Shown here in pieces: positions 25,135 through 33,803 of a stretch of DNA of 64,000 nt. The stretch spans positions 744,001-808,000 of the forward strand of contig NZ_CP150274.1 in the NCBI RefSeq assembly GCF_037977055.1, read 5' to 3'. Under the pieces are notes generated by a model. It was given only the letters and a program-made list of their open reading frames with translations, was not told the origin of the DNA and searched no databases. Position 1 is the stretch's first letter; every line of letters starts with the position of its first letter. Made by a program: the position numbers and the translations under genes. Source of the DNA: Paenibacillus sp. FSL K6-1096 (GTDB lineage: Bacteria > Bacillota > Bacilli > Paenibacillales > Paenibacillaceae).

Positions 25135-26058
25135 TTAATCCTCATACTTACTCATAATCCCCCGCACATATGCCTTGAACCCGCTGCGGATCTCGGGCGG
25201 CCCCAGCACTTCACACTTGTCTCCAAAAGCAAGCAGCCGGTCATAGCCATAGTCATTCGCAATAATGGGATACTTGGCCCAGCAGTGGTGTTCATCCACC
25301 CGCAGGATATGGTCGGCACCGAACCGTTCGATTACCCGATCCATAACGGAGCGGTCCAGCCGGATCGTAACCTCCACCCAGCCTTGGTTAAGCCAATCAC
25401 TCCCATCCATGGGGAGAGGGGTGAACGCTCTTGGAACGAACTGCTCCTTCAGCACCTGGAGACCGCTCATTCTGGCCAGCTTGAAGATGCGGTAGTCTTG
25501 TCTGTCCAGACAATAGCCTTGCAAGTACCAGCTGCTCTCCTTAAAAACCACCTGATACGGCTCCACCCGCCGTTCACTGATCTGCCCCCGCGCATCCGTA
25601 TACGCAAAAGCCAGCACAGCATGCTCATTCATCGCCGTCTCGATCATCCCGAACAGGTTGCGCAGCGATTCGTTGCCTTGATTCAAGGACAGATCCATGA
25701 CGAACGGCGCACTCGGTCTGTCCACTGCGTTGTCGGGGTAGAGAGCGTTCAGCTTCTCGGCAGCATACACCATTTCCCGTCTCCCGAACAGCTGCTTGTA
25801 GCTGTGTAACCCATTCATCAGGTTATGGATTTCTTGAGGAGTGAACACGGTTTTGCCCACCTTGTAGGACTTCATCAGACCGACACCGCCCCATGCCCCC
25901 ATCAGCGTATAGATCGGCAAGCCGGCTCGATTCAGCGTATCAATATCCCGGTAAATCGTTCGTCTGCTGACTTCGAGACGCTCCGCTAACTCGCGCGCAC
26001 TAATCTGCTCATGCTCCAGCAGGATCATAATGAGCGCAATCAAGCGATCCATTTTCAT
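25135..26058 (-). CDS. YafY-type HTH/WYL regulator
   Basis: The protein (307 residues) has an N-terminal HTH_11 domain (ISARELAERLEVSRRTIYRD, about 19-38) and a WYL domain with KESSWYLQGYCLDRQDYRIF (about 175-194), then the WCX-type C-terminus. WYL proteins are ligand-responsive DNA binders. The ATG at 26058 is preferred to GTG 26067 because GAGGTGG lies just upstream of it. It is divergent from the GyrI-like gene at 26158 and upstream of the membrane protein, so it may control both. Confidence 0.9.
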   Translation of the reverse strand: MKMDRLIALIMILLEHEQISARELAERLEVSRRTIYRDIDTLNRAGLPIYTLMGAWGGVGLMKSYKVGKTVFTPQEIHNLMNGLHSYKQLFGRREMVYAAEKLNALYPDNAVDRPSAPFVMDLSLNQGNESLRNLFGMIETAMNEHAVLAFAYTDARGQISERRVEPYQVVFKESSWYLQGYCLDRQDYRIFKLARMSGLQVLKEQFVPRAFTPLPMDGSDWLNQGWVEVTIRLDRSVMDRVIERFGADHILRVDEHHCWAKYPIIANDYGYDRLLAFGDKCEVLGPPEIRSGFKAYVRGIMSKYED

Positions 26059-26157
26059 CAAGACCACCTCGAATCAAGTATGCCATACAGGTGTCACAGT
26101 TGGTAGATTATGCTTGCTTGGAAAACACAAATTACACTATCCAGGAGGTACATTGTC

Positions 26158-26649
26158 ATGATTTCGACCAGAATTGAAACGAAAGACGCATTCCGCCTGA
26201 TCGGCTACAAGACTACTCTAAGTGAGGGTGGAGCTGTGCACGATCCGGCGTATTCTCCGCTCAAAACAGCTTTTTTCAAAAGCACGCTGGAGAACGGCTC
26301 CATGGCCTCCCTGCGTCCCCTGTCTGAGAGTCCATACGGCTTCGCCGCGATTGCCCAGGAGGATGGAAAGATTCTGTATGTTGCAGGCGTTCAGTCGTCC
26401 AAGCCCCAGCCGGAGGCTGCGGGTGAAGTACTTTTTCCGGGAGGAGAGTATCTGGTGTTGTCAGGTCAGGGCGGGTTATCGCGTCTCGCGTTTGACCGGC
26501 TGGAGGATGAGGCATTCGGCGGTATCCTGAACGATGATTATGAGTATGTGTACACTGGACACCCGATTGCGGAGGTATTAACCAATGGCAACCCTATGGA
26601 TGCTGAAGTCGAAGTGTGGGTGCCGGTGGAAAAGCGGAAGGCGGATTGA
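26158..26649 (+). CDS. GyrI-like / effector-binding domain protein
   Basis: The stand-alone small-molecule-binding domain (163 residues) begins MISTRIETKDAFRLIGYKT and ends HPIAEVLTNGNPMDAEVEVW-VPV, the pattern of AraC effector-binding/GyrI-like (SOUL fold) proteins. AGGAGG (26143-26148) lies 9 nt before the ATG. It is divergent from the WYL regulator. A decayed copy of its 3' end lies at 33709-33792. Confidence 0.85.
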   Translation: MISTRIETKDAFRLIGYKTTLSEGGAVHDPAYSPLKTAFFKSTLENGSMASLRPLSESPYGFAAIAQEDGKILYVAGVQSSKPQPEAAGEVLFPGGEYLVLSGQGGLSRLAFDRLEDEAFGGILNDDYEYVYTGHPIAEVLTNGNPMDAEVEVWVPVEKRKAD

Positions 26650-26771
26650 GGACTCCACTAAGAGGAAATAACGTTACGCTATAGGTAGAAGCAGCTCCGT
26701 TACGTTGTAGCGCATTGGATCAGCGGCACTCAGAATTTGAGGCGTGGCTGATCCAGCGCTCAATCATCTGC

Positions 26772-27656
26772 TCATGTCCAGTGGCTATCGCGCTGACCAG
26801 CCCAGTACGTTAAGGTGTAGGCGTATAGGATGATTAAGGCTATTATGATCAGGACAACGGGGATAACAAAATTAATGTTAAGCATAGCTATCATGTTTAG
26901 CTGCACAACCGATATCAGGATAACGAACAAGAAGCTTGCTGTAATCATGAAATTCGACCAGGCACGGCGATAAGATACGTCTTCTCTCCCCTGCTGCTTC
27001 CCTCTGCGCATTCTCCAATATTCAAATATGAACAGAAGTGTCCCTAACACCTGCATGATCGTAGGTATAAATACGATACTATAAGATTTATCTACATAGC
27101 GGTCTACGGTCCAACTGCTGTCGAAATGAACCGGAAGCTGGTCAGGAATCAGATCGTAGTTGCGCAGCACCATTACAATACTAACAACAATAATGGAAAC
27201 GTGAATGAGGAACCACTGGCTGGGCAGGCCAACTTTTCCCTTGCGAAATCCAGGTTCCATCTCCATGACCGATGATTCGGGAGCAGAAGACAGCGTAGGC
27301 AGTAAGCTTTTCATTCTCAAATGATACCTAAAGTTAATAACCAAGGAGATTACGAGCATGGCGAGTGCGTAGGAGATCATGACCCAACTGACTTGCTTGG
27401 AATGTTTATCACTGTAGATTAAGCATAGAATGCCAACTATGAACAGGATGGTATGTAAAATAGCACTAATCCGGGCATACGACTTCCGCATCTGGCGCAG
27501 CAGCTTACTGTGGAATTGTACAACGCTGACGGTGGTCCCGAAGCTAATCGTCTCTTTTGTTAAATATGGCATACTCACGATGAGTACAATGGTAGGTACA
27601 AATACTAAGATAAAAATTATAACAGGCAGTATCGTTATATCATTCACCCCATTCAA
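26772..27656 (-). CDS. DUF1648-type membrane protein, C-terminally short
   Basis: The 294-residue protein has about seven hydrophobic helices and the DUF1648 signature YDLIPDQLPVHFDSSWTVDR (about 183-202), which SdpI-like and related membrane proteins share. Longer family members carry a C-terminal DUF5808-like segment (WKLG..YYNP-type) that is absent; this one ends at WAGQRDSHWT. It begins 4 nt after the upstream gene, forming an operon. The function is unknown. Confidence 0.75.
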   Translation of the reverse strand: MNGVNDITILPVIIFILVFVPTIVLIVSMPYLTKETISFGTTVSVVQFHSKLLRQMRKSYARISAILHTILFIVGILCLIYSDKHSKQVSWVMISYALAMLVISLVINFRYHLRMKSLLPTLSSAPESSVMEMEPGFRKGKVGLPSQWFLIHVSIIVVSIVMVLRNYDLIPDQLPVHFDSSWTVDRYVDKSYSIVFIPTIMQVLGTLLFIFEYWRMRRGKQQGREDVSYRRAWSNFMITASFLFVILISVVQLNMIAMLNINFVIPVVLIIIALIILYAYTLTYWAGQRDSHWT

Positions 27657-27660
27657 CAGA

Positions 27661-28413
27661 CTATTTCACATAATCCTCGAATGCGATCTTATACTCAGCA
27701 TACTTTTCAGGATTATTTTTTTCATATATTCTCAAATAAGCGGGTTCCCGAAAATCTATATCATTGACATCAAAATAGATGCTCTTGATATCTCCATTCT
27801 CATTATTGTCGGTCTTATAGGGTTGTATGAGTTCACCCTCCTGCTTCAATTCCATGGCTAACCTCTGAGCCCATCCATCGAACAAGTAAGCAGAGAATGA
27901 AATGTGATCATAACCGATAAATTTATACACTTCATTAATAGATGACGTCCTGCCATAATTCTCGTATAGATCGCTTGAATATATGGCTACATATCTGTAA
28001 GGTGTATCAATAAATACGCCCATGTAGTCAAATGCACTATCGCTATTAGCCGACGATGATACAGGCAATTTGAAGTCTTCACCGATATAAGCAGGATCTC
28101 TCTTCCCTTCATTGATCGCCTTCATAATTTGATCATCAGTTAGGCTATAGATATAATCGTAACCCGATTTTTTTGTTGCTGCTATGGTATCTTCATCAAT
28201 TAATGTCAATGAATCTTCTGCCGTACTTGTGTTAGTTCTGCCTGTTCCAGTTTTACTGGTGTTAGGGATATCAGTAGAAGTTGAAGCTGACTTATTGATA
28301 CTCGAAATTGCACTTCCTTTTTCAACTAAATCATACTTCGATAATCCATAAAATATCACTACATTTACTGTTAATGAAACTGTCAATAAAATAAATAAAA
28401 TCTTAACCTTCAT
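27661..28413 (-). CDS. Membrane-anchored extracytoplasmic protein, unknown
   Basis: The product (250 residues) has an N-terminal membrane anchor (about 4-24), a Ser/Thr-rich linker (about 35-65), and a folded outer domain with YDYIYSLTDDQIMKAINEGK and PAYLRIYEKNNPEKYAEYK. The ATG at 28413 is chosen because GAGGGTGG lies 8 nt upstream. It is the first gene of a pair with the DUF1648-type protein. No family is recognised. Confidence 0.7.
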   Translation of the reverse strand: MKVKILFILLTVSLTVNVVIFYGLSKYDLVEKGSAISSINKSASTSTDIPNTSKTGTGRTNTSTAEDSLTLIDEDTIAATKKSGYDYIYSLTDDQIMKAINEGKRDPAYIGEDFKLPVSSSANSDSAFDYMGVFIDTPYRYVAIYSSDLYENYGRTSSINEVYKFIGYDHISFSAYLFDGWAQRLAMELKQEGELIQPYKTDNNENGDIKSIYFDVNDIDFREPAYLRIYEKNNPEKYAEYKIAFEDYVK

Positions 28414-28492
28414 TCTGTATGCCACCCTCAGTTCCCATTTAATGCAACAACCCTACCATATTGTGGTGTACGTGTCACATGCTAAGAAAGTT

Positions 28493-28753
28493 TCATTGGA
28501 GTCCGATCGCTTCTTTAATTTGCGGGATCGATAAGCCGTTCGCTTTCAGCTCCTTTATCCAAAGAATGCGTGCGACGGTCTCCTCTCTTAAATATCTGCG
28601 TGTTAGATTCTCTTCAGCCTGCTCAAAGGGCAGCATACCTTCTTCGGTGTAATGCTTCAGTGTGCTGTAACGGGAACCTGTGATTCTCACCAATTCACCT
28701 ATAGACACATACTCTGAGGCCAGAATGGCCTCCATGGAACGTTGCCTGGACAT
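28493..28753 (-). CDS. MerR-type small HTH protein
   Basis: The protein (86 residues) is a single winged-helix domain: VSIGELVRITGSRYSTLKHY (about 16-35), EEGMLPFEQAEENLTRRYL, then helices with LKANGLSIPQIKEAIGL. It lacks a dimerisation coiled coil or effector domain, so it looks like a minimal MerR-type DNA binder. It starts 14 nt after the upstream gene of unknown function and probably forms an operon with it. Confidence 0.85.
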   Translation of the reverse strand: MSRQRSMEAILASEYVSIGELVRITGSRYSTLKHYTEEGMLPFEQAEENLTRRYLREETVARILWIKELKANGLSIPQIKEAIGLQ

Positions 28754-28767
28754 AGCTAGTTACTCCT

Positions 28768-29769
28768 TTACAGAGGACGCTTCGGAACAAGACGCACACC
28801 TTGAATCGGTACTCTCATCATCACATAATGCGGAATTGCATCGTATAACAAATTATCGATTCGGAGGGTCGCAATGGAACCTTTCTCAATCACCTTAACT
28901 TCATGTCCATAGGATTGCAACCTCGTAAGAACAGCGTTTATCCTTGCATCAGAATTATCGAACCAAGCCTCCGTCTCTATAAAGACAGCTTGTGCCCGCT
29001 CAAGGACAGGGAAGATAAAATTGATACTGCTGCCTGCATAGGTCTTCACAAACTTCGACTTCATGTGCAGAAACCGCTTGATCCCTAACGCCATTCCCTG
29101 ATGGATTCGGCTTTGGAATAATGTCTTGGCCCATAAGTTACTGCGGTATAGATCATGCATTCTGGTATTGACCTGCTCCAGTTCATTCCCTGAAAAGAAG
29201 TCATGCATACATCCACTTTCGCGAAGCAGCCAGAGCATGCCAATGACCTCATCCGTTACCGTGCCCTCTTCCAGAATTTCTGCCCGGACATTCTCTGTAA
29301 TGCTTGTATATACCCCGTTACTGCTTCGGTAGACTCTCATTTCAACACCCGCTGAATCGAAATACATGTCACTTCCTAACAGACTCGGGATCTCTTCGAG
29401 CAAATTCATTGCCTTTAGATCATCCGACATCGCAATTTCAAACTTTTTTAATTTTTTCTTGGGCAACATGGAAGCTTTTTTCAGCCACCAGCCCAGATCC
29501 CCCTGTACCTCAGCCTGATTATGGAGCAAAGGAAATAGAACAGCTTCTCTATATAGCGTTGAACTGGATTGGCCAAGAACTTCTTTGCGGAAAGTTAACT
29601 CGTTATCCGTTTGTGTAAACCATCCTTCTAAATAGACCTCCAAAATAACCGCAGCAGCCATAGCACGCAAAGACACTTTCTTAGCATTAGTCATGTAATT
29701 ACTGCTACTCTGTGCGTTTAATGCGATCAGCGCAAAACTCTGTGCTAATTTCAAATCCATCATCACCAT
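28768..29769 (-). CDS. Unknown protein, weakly GPP34/GOLPH3-like
   Basis: A 333-residue, mostly helical soluble protein. The N-terminal part (MDLKLAQSFALIALNA, then LRAMAAAVILEVYLEGWF, about 34-51) follows the pattern of GPP34/GOLPH3-like proteins, a lipid-binding fold also found in bacteria, but the match is weak and the rest is unlike. GGGGAGGGG precedes the ATG cluster (29769/29763). It is in an operon with the MerR-like gene. A tandem TCACTTA-type repeat lies in the leader. Confidence 0.6.
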   Translation of the reverse strand: MVMMDLKLAQSFALIALNAQSSSNYMTNAKKVSLRAMAAAVILEVYLEGWFTQTDNELTFRKEVLGQSSSTLYREAVLFPLLHNQAEVQGDLGWWLKKASMLPKKKLKKFEIAMSDDLKAMNLLEEIPSLLGSDMYFDSAGVEMRVYRSSNGVYTSITENVRAEILEEGTVTDEVIGMLWLLRESGCMHDFFSGNELEQVNTRMHDLYRSNLWAKTLFQSRIHQGMALGIKRFLHMKSKFVKTYAGSSINFIFPVLERAQAVFIETEAWFDNSDARINAVLTRLQSYGHEVKVIEKGSIATLRIDNLLYDAIPHYVMMRVPIQGVRLVPKRPL

Positions 29770-29800
29770 CCACCCCTCCCCATAATTTAGCCAAGGCGCG

Positions 29801-29843
29801 TCACTTATTACTTACTACTTATCACTTACTACTTACTCTAAGT
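29801..29843. repeat. Short imperfect tandem repeat in the leader of the GPP34-like gene
   Basis: Two 21-22 bp near-copies (TCACTTATTACTTACTACTTA and TCACTTACTACTTACTCTAAG) are arranged head to tail, themselves made of TACTTAC-type steps. They lie 32-74 bp upstream of the start codon. They may be regulator sites or a low-complexity slippage tract. Confidence 0.5.
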
Positions 29844-29878
29844 CATTCCCCATTTATTGTCAATCTATATCCGCACCA

Positions 29879-30805
29879 TCAGACCAATTCTTTAACCGAA
29901 ATCTTATACAACATATTATCTGCACAGAACAGCACGCGGTCTTCCCGGAAATCTTGCGACATTAGTTCAAGCGGTTCGGATTTTTCATTCAGAAACTGTA
30001 TCTTATGTCCTTTGGTCAAGCTTGATTTTTCAAGTTTCTTGATAACATATTCTCCGTGTTTACCGTAACCGCCGTCGAACAAGAAGTGACAACCATCCGT
30101 GCAGAACCCGGCCGAACCGGAAATTTCAGGATTCATAAACGTAACCTTGGGCTGACCGGGTCCGCCTGAGATGCAGCCGAGCAAGAAGTCCGTATAATAA
30201 TAGAACCAGACCTCCTCTTCACGGACCACATTCAAAGCGTAACAATCGGCAATATCCGACACATGATCTTCGTACAATTTGTTGCCATGCTCATCCCAGG
30301 CCACAAGGCCGTGTTCACCGACAGGCTGATCCCACCCGTTATTCCCGAACACGCCTTCGTCAAAATAGCTGGTCCAGATGGTGCCCTTCTCCGTCACTTG
30401 AACATTCTGAATCCCGTCTCCAAGCAGGAACTCACGAACGGTACGTCCTGTATAATCACACACTTTGGCGTTCAGATCATATTGGCCTGCACCATAATAC
30501 GTGCTGCGCGCTCCAACCAGCAGCAGATGTCTGCGAAGCGGCTGAACATAATGATAATTGAAATGCTGGTCCGGAAATGTAATTTCATCGATATAATGTT
30601 GGCTTTCTATCATCAGAACCTTGTAGGTATGCGGTTGCTGCAAAGCCGGTTGGACGAACATTCCGCGTTTGCGTTCCGGGATCTGGTTAATCAGCAGGAC
30701 ATATACACAGCCATCTCCACCTAATTGAGCCGAGACAATCTTGAATCCTTTGGTATACTCCGAAATATCTGCAAAAGGCTGCAGCGTCACTGTTTTATGA
30801 AACAT
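29879..30805 (-). CDS. Beta-propeller-like protein, unknown function
   Basis: A 308-residue soluble protein rich in short strands with repeated Trp/Gly/Asp turns (GTIWTSYFDEGVFGNNGWD, about 142-160; WDEHGNKLYED; FCTDGCHFLFDGGYG). This suggests a beta-propeller, but the family is unnamed as far as I can tell. There is no signal peptide. An AAGGAGGAAG site precedes the ATG. It stands alone. Confidence 0.65.
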   Translation of the reverse strand: MFHKTVTLQPFADISEYTKGFKIVSAQLGGDGCVYVLLINQIPERKRGMFVQPALQQPHTYKVLMIESQHYIDEITFPDQHFNYHYVQPLRRHLLLVGARSTYYGAGQYDLNAKVCDYTGRTVREFLLGDGIQNVQVTEKGTIWTSYFDEGVFGNNGWDQPVGEHGLVAWDEHGNKLYEDHVSDIADCYALNVVREEEVWFYYYTDFLLGCISGGPGQPKVTFMNPEISGSAGFCTDGCHFLFDGGYGKHGEYVIKKLEKSSLTKGHKIQFLNEKSEPLELMSQDFREDRVLFCADNMLYKISVKELV

Positions 30806-30920
30806 GCTTCTTCCTCCTTAAGGTCTGGTATAAATCCATCCTCTGTTCTTTTACCGTATTATGTCAGAGTAGAGGGGACCAGAACATGGCGGAAGTATGG
30901 CGAAGCTTGGGAAAAAACGA

Positions 30921-30949
30921 AAAGACACTAACATGGAGTTAGCGTCTTT
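30921..30949 (-). terminator. Terminator of the hydrolase/transporter operon
   Basis: A 12-bp stem (AAAGACACTAAC / GTTAGCGTCTTT, one A-C mismatch) is followed on the minus strand by TTTTCGTTTTTT, 32 nt beyond the transporter stop. Confidence 0.85.
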
Positions 30950-30981
30950 ATCGATTCACTCTATTTTTAACGTATCTAGCC

Positions 30982-31620
30982 TTATTTAAAAAAGGGTTTG
31001 CCTACAGGAATCCCCCTGCTTCTGCCGCCGAGCAGCAGGCCGTTGATGCAGCTATACAATCCGGTAATGGTGACGATAAGCCCAAGCCACTGGAGGAGCA
31101 CATTCCAATGGGTGCTTAGAATATTCAGGCTCACTAGCCCTGTAAAAGTAAGGAAGCAAGCCGCCGCCATATAGCATATAACCGTCACTTTATCCGCGCT
31201 GGTACGGTTAATCCATACCACAGGCAGGATGGAGATCCCGCCCAGGATGAAGGGAAGTGCTGTCATCTGGGTAGAGACCGGCCAACCTATAATGTCTGAG
31301 AAACCAATCGTTATGTTGGACAAACCACCAACTCCCCCGAACAGGGTGGCGAAGATCAGGAACACATTGCCGTTGGTTGAATCCCCTTTACAATAGTACA
31401 GGATGGCGCCAATCAGGTAAGGGATAAAGCAGGCGATCTGCACCATCCCAACTGCCATGATCGTGGGTCCGGTGAAAATACCGGCGTAGATTCCCCAAAA
31501 CTCCATAGTTAGCATGGTGAAAATAAAGGTTAAGGCTGGTCCGGGATTCCCGAGCTGATCCTTTTTTCCGGCAATCCTGATGTCTTGAATTGGACTATCC
31601 TGAGTGTTTAATGGTTGCAT
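30982..31620 (-). CDS. GPR1/FUN34/YaaH (AceTr) family transporter
   Basis: The protein (212 residues) has six hydrophobic helices and the variant family motif LGNPGPALTF (about 20-29; NPAPLGL in YaaH). AceTr proteins carry acetate or succinate across the cytoplasmic membrane. The ATG at 31620 follows GAGGGG by 6 nt and is preferred to the TTG at 31638. It begins 27 nt after the hydrolase gene. The operon is likely controlled by the divergent TetR protein, so it may move an acid released by the hydrolase. Confidence 0.8.
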   Translation of the reverse strand: MQPLNTQDSPIQDIRIAGKKDQLGNPGPALTFIFTMLTMEFWGIYAGIFTGPTIMAVGMVQIACFIPYLIGAILYYCKGDSTNGNVFLIFATLFGGVGGLSNITIGFSDIIGWPVSTQMTALPFILGGISILPVVWINRTSADKVTVICYMAAACFLTFTGLVSLNILSTHWNVLLQWLGLIVTITGLYSCINGLLLGGRSRGIPVGKPFFK

Positions 31621-31647
31621 ATTCGCCCCTCTTCTCAAGCCTGGAAT

Positions 31648-32934
31648 TTACTGTCCGGCATATCCTAATACTTCATCAAGCCAGTCCATTTCAATCTGGT
31701 TCTTGAGCAGCAGATTGTTCTCCGTGCAATGCTGTTCCCCGCCTTCATAAGCCATGGTCAGATTGAATCGGTTCTTAGGGTTCTTCAGCATGGCAAAATG
31801 CTTCCGTTCCTCCTCCAGCTGATCAGGTCCAAATTCCCCTTCGCCGATCATGTTCAGCACAGGGCAGGTGATTTGCTCTTCCAGGCCCAATAAGGAGCCT
31901 TGGCCCAGGTAATCCATCCACTCCGCAATCGTCGTATTCTTATGCCCGCATCTTGCGCGGAAATCGCCTTCCAGGACGAATTGCGCCGTCGTGTTGGCCG
32001 GATCGATCTGGGATTCCATGTCACGGGGGTAAGGCTTGCTCGCATTGAACCCTAGAATCTGCAGGATTTCAGGCTGCATGGACCAAATCACAGGACTGGC
32101 GATACAAGCGGCGATCCGCTTCTCGAAGCAAGCTGCCCGCATCACGTAGTATCCTCCAAAGCTATGGCCGATTAGGGCCATACGATCAGGGTCCACTTCC
32201 GGACGGGTTAATGCATAGTCAACAACATAACCAACCGGCACTTCTGCATCCATGCGGATGTAGAGATCCGGATTTTCCCAGATGGCTGCTTTTTGACCTG
32301 GAACCTCAAAGATCAGCAGATTGTAACCGCGGCGAACCGCTCCGGCGCACTGGAAGTAGATCTCCTCCAAATAGTTCTCGCCGCCGCCCATTCCTAACAA
32401 TGTCGGTCTCCGCTCACCGGGCGCACCGCCTGCGATGAAATAACCTTTCATCACTCTGCCGTTTTCGTAGGGGATATCCACGGGTTCCATGATCGGATCA
32501 GACAGCTTTCCTACTTCTTTCCACAAGGCACGCGTCCGCATACATGATTCTCTGGTAAGCGGGTCCGAATCGCTAGTGTACATTCCCACGCAACCCCAAT
32601 AGACCGCCGCACGCATGAAGGCTTCACGTGCACTCACTTTGTGCCCTTTTTCGAGACAGTCCCAGCCTTTGGCCTCCATCCGCTCAGCTAACGGCTGCCA
32701 CGCAGGTGCGTAGGTTGAGAAATCGCCGTCCACAATATGCGAGGCAGCTTCGAAGCACTCACCGGTGGATACACCACCATAGGCTTCTTTAGCCAAAGTA
32801 CGGGTGAAATGAAAATCCATATGCGACACGAACTTGTTGGCCATGCCAACGGAGTGACGAAAAATCGACTCGTTTTCGGCCACTGCCTGGCCTGCTAACT
32901 TTGCTGCAGATTGCTTGTTTTCTTGATTGGTCAT
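31648..32934 (-). CDS. Alpha/beta hydrolase with N-terminal helical cap (FrsA/pseudooxynicotine hydrolase-like)
   Basis: The protein (428 residues) has about 150 helical residues before the hydrolase core, as in DUF1100/FrsA-like and 2,6-dihydroxypseudooxynicotine hydrolase-type enzymes. The elbow is LIGHSFGGYYVMRA (about 255-268), the oxyanion region is LLGMGGGENYLEE, and GEGEFGPDQ and EGGEQHC supply acid and His positions. The substrate is unknown. It is first in an operon with the AceTr transporter and divergent from a TetR gene across a perfect palindrome. Confidence 0.85.
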   Translation of the reverse strand: MTNQENKQSAAKLAGQAVAENESIFRHSVGMANKFVSHMDFHFTRTLAKEAYGGVSTGECFEAASHIVDGDFSTYAPAWQPLAERMEAKGWDCLEKGHKVSAREAFMRAAVYWGCVGMYTSDSDPLTRESCMRTRALWKEVGKLSDPIMEPVDIPYENGRVMKGYFIAGGAPGERRPTLLGMGGGENYLEEIYFQCAGAVRRGYNLLIFEVPGQKAAIWENPDLYIRMDAEVPVGYVVDYALTRPEVDPDRMALIGHSFGGYYVMRAACFEKRIAACIASPVIWSMQPEILQILGFNASKPYPRDMESQIDPANTTAQFVLEGDFRARCGHKNTTIAEWMDYLGQGSLLGLEEQITCPVLNMIGEGEFGPDQLEEERKHFAMLKNPKNRFNLTMAYEGGEQHCTENNLLLKNQIEMDWLDEVLGYAGQ

Positions 32935-32975
32935 GTCTTTTCTCTCCTTTTTATTTATGATGATGTCGGTGAATA

Positions 32976-32997
32976 ATAAGGTACGTTAGTACCTTAT
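32976..32997. promoter_or_regulatory. TetR-type operator
   Basis: ATAAGGTAC-GTTA-GTACCTTAT is a perfect palindrome with 9-bp arms, 42 bp before the hydrolase start and in the divergent intergenic region with the TetR gene. Position and symmetry fit the binding site of that regulator. Confidence 0.8.
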
Positions 32998-33101
32998 ATG
33001 GTCATTCTATAGGGAATGCGGACAAAATGCAAGTGATTAGATTGTTTGTGGTACTATATTATGGTGGAAATGATTCGGACCAAAAATAAGGGGTTGTTGT
33101 G

Positions 33102-33695
33102 ATGAATGAAAATGCGAGCCGACGCCGGGGGGCTATCCTGGAAAATGCAATTTTAGATGAGGCTTGGCGGTTGCTCAATCAAATAGGTTATAGCAAGCTC
33201 ACCATGGATGACGTGGCCCAGGCCGCCAAAACCAATAAAAATGCGATTTATCGCCGCTGGCCCCAAAAATGCTACCTGATTCAGGCTGTTATAAGCCGGC
33301 AAGCTCCAGCATTAGAAGGAGAGATCAGGGATCAGGGTTCTTTAAAGGAGGACTTAAGGGCACTATTCAGGGTTCTAGATCCTATCTTTGAAATCATCAA
33401 GCCTGATGATCTGCGGGGTGTGATTTCGGATATGTTTTCGTATACGACTTATTTCGATTTATTCAGCTTTGTGAATCAAGACAACGATATCCGTAAATCA
33501 ATGGAAGCTATTATTACGAGGGCTAATCAGCGCGGGGAAATCTCTCTTTCAACCGATACAATTTCGGAGAAGGCTCTAAATTTACCGTTTCTGCTAATGA
33601 TCAATGAAATTATATTGTATGGAAGGCTTAATGAAGCTGGCAGCGAGGATATTATTAATAATATTTTGCTTCCTATTTATGAGGTACATAAGTAG
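33102..33695 (+). CDS. TetR/AcrR family regulator
   Basis: The protein (197 residues) has an N-terminal HTH with LNQIGYSKLTMDDVAQAAKT and NKNAIYRRWPQK (about 26-60), typical of AcrR-type TetR proteins, and a C-terminal ligand domain. The ATG at 33102 follows AAGGGG by 8 nt; the GTG at 33099 is less likely. It is divergent from the hydrolase/transporter operon, which it probably represses through the palindrome at 32976-32997. Confidence 0.9.
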   Translation: MNENASRRRGAILENAILDEAWRLLNQIGYSKLTMDDVAQAAKTNKNAIYRRWPQKCYLIQAVISRQAPALEGEIRDQGSLKEDLRALFRVLDPIFEIIKPDDLRGVISDMFSYTTYFDLFSFVNQDNDIRKSMEAIITRANQRGEISLSTDTISEKALNLPFLLMINEIILYGRLNEAGSEDIINNILLPIYEVHK

Positions 33696-33708
33696 TCTTT
33701 CGTGGAGG

Positions 33709-33792
33709 ACCGGACACCCGATTTCGGTGGCGCTGACCCATAGCAAACTTATGGATGCTGTAGCCGAAATGCGGGTGCCGGTAGAGAAGCGG
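33709..33792 (+). pseudogene. Decayed 3' fragment of a GyrI-like gene
   Basis: TGHPISVALTHSKLMDA-VAEMRVPVEKR aligns with the C-terminus of the GyrI-like protein encoded at 26158-26649 (TGHPIAEVLTNGNPMDAEVEVWVPVEKR), and the DNA is also similar. Only the last 28 codons remain, after the TetR gene and without a start. Confidence 0.75.
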
Positions 33793-33803
33793 GTATCTGT
33801 AAT

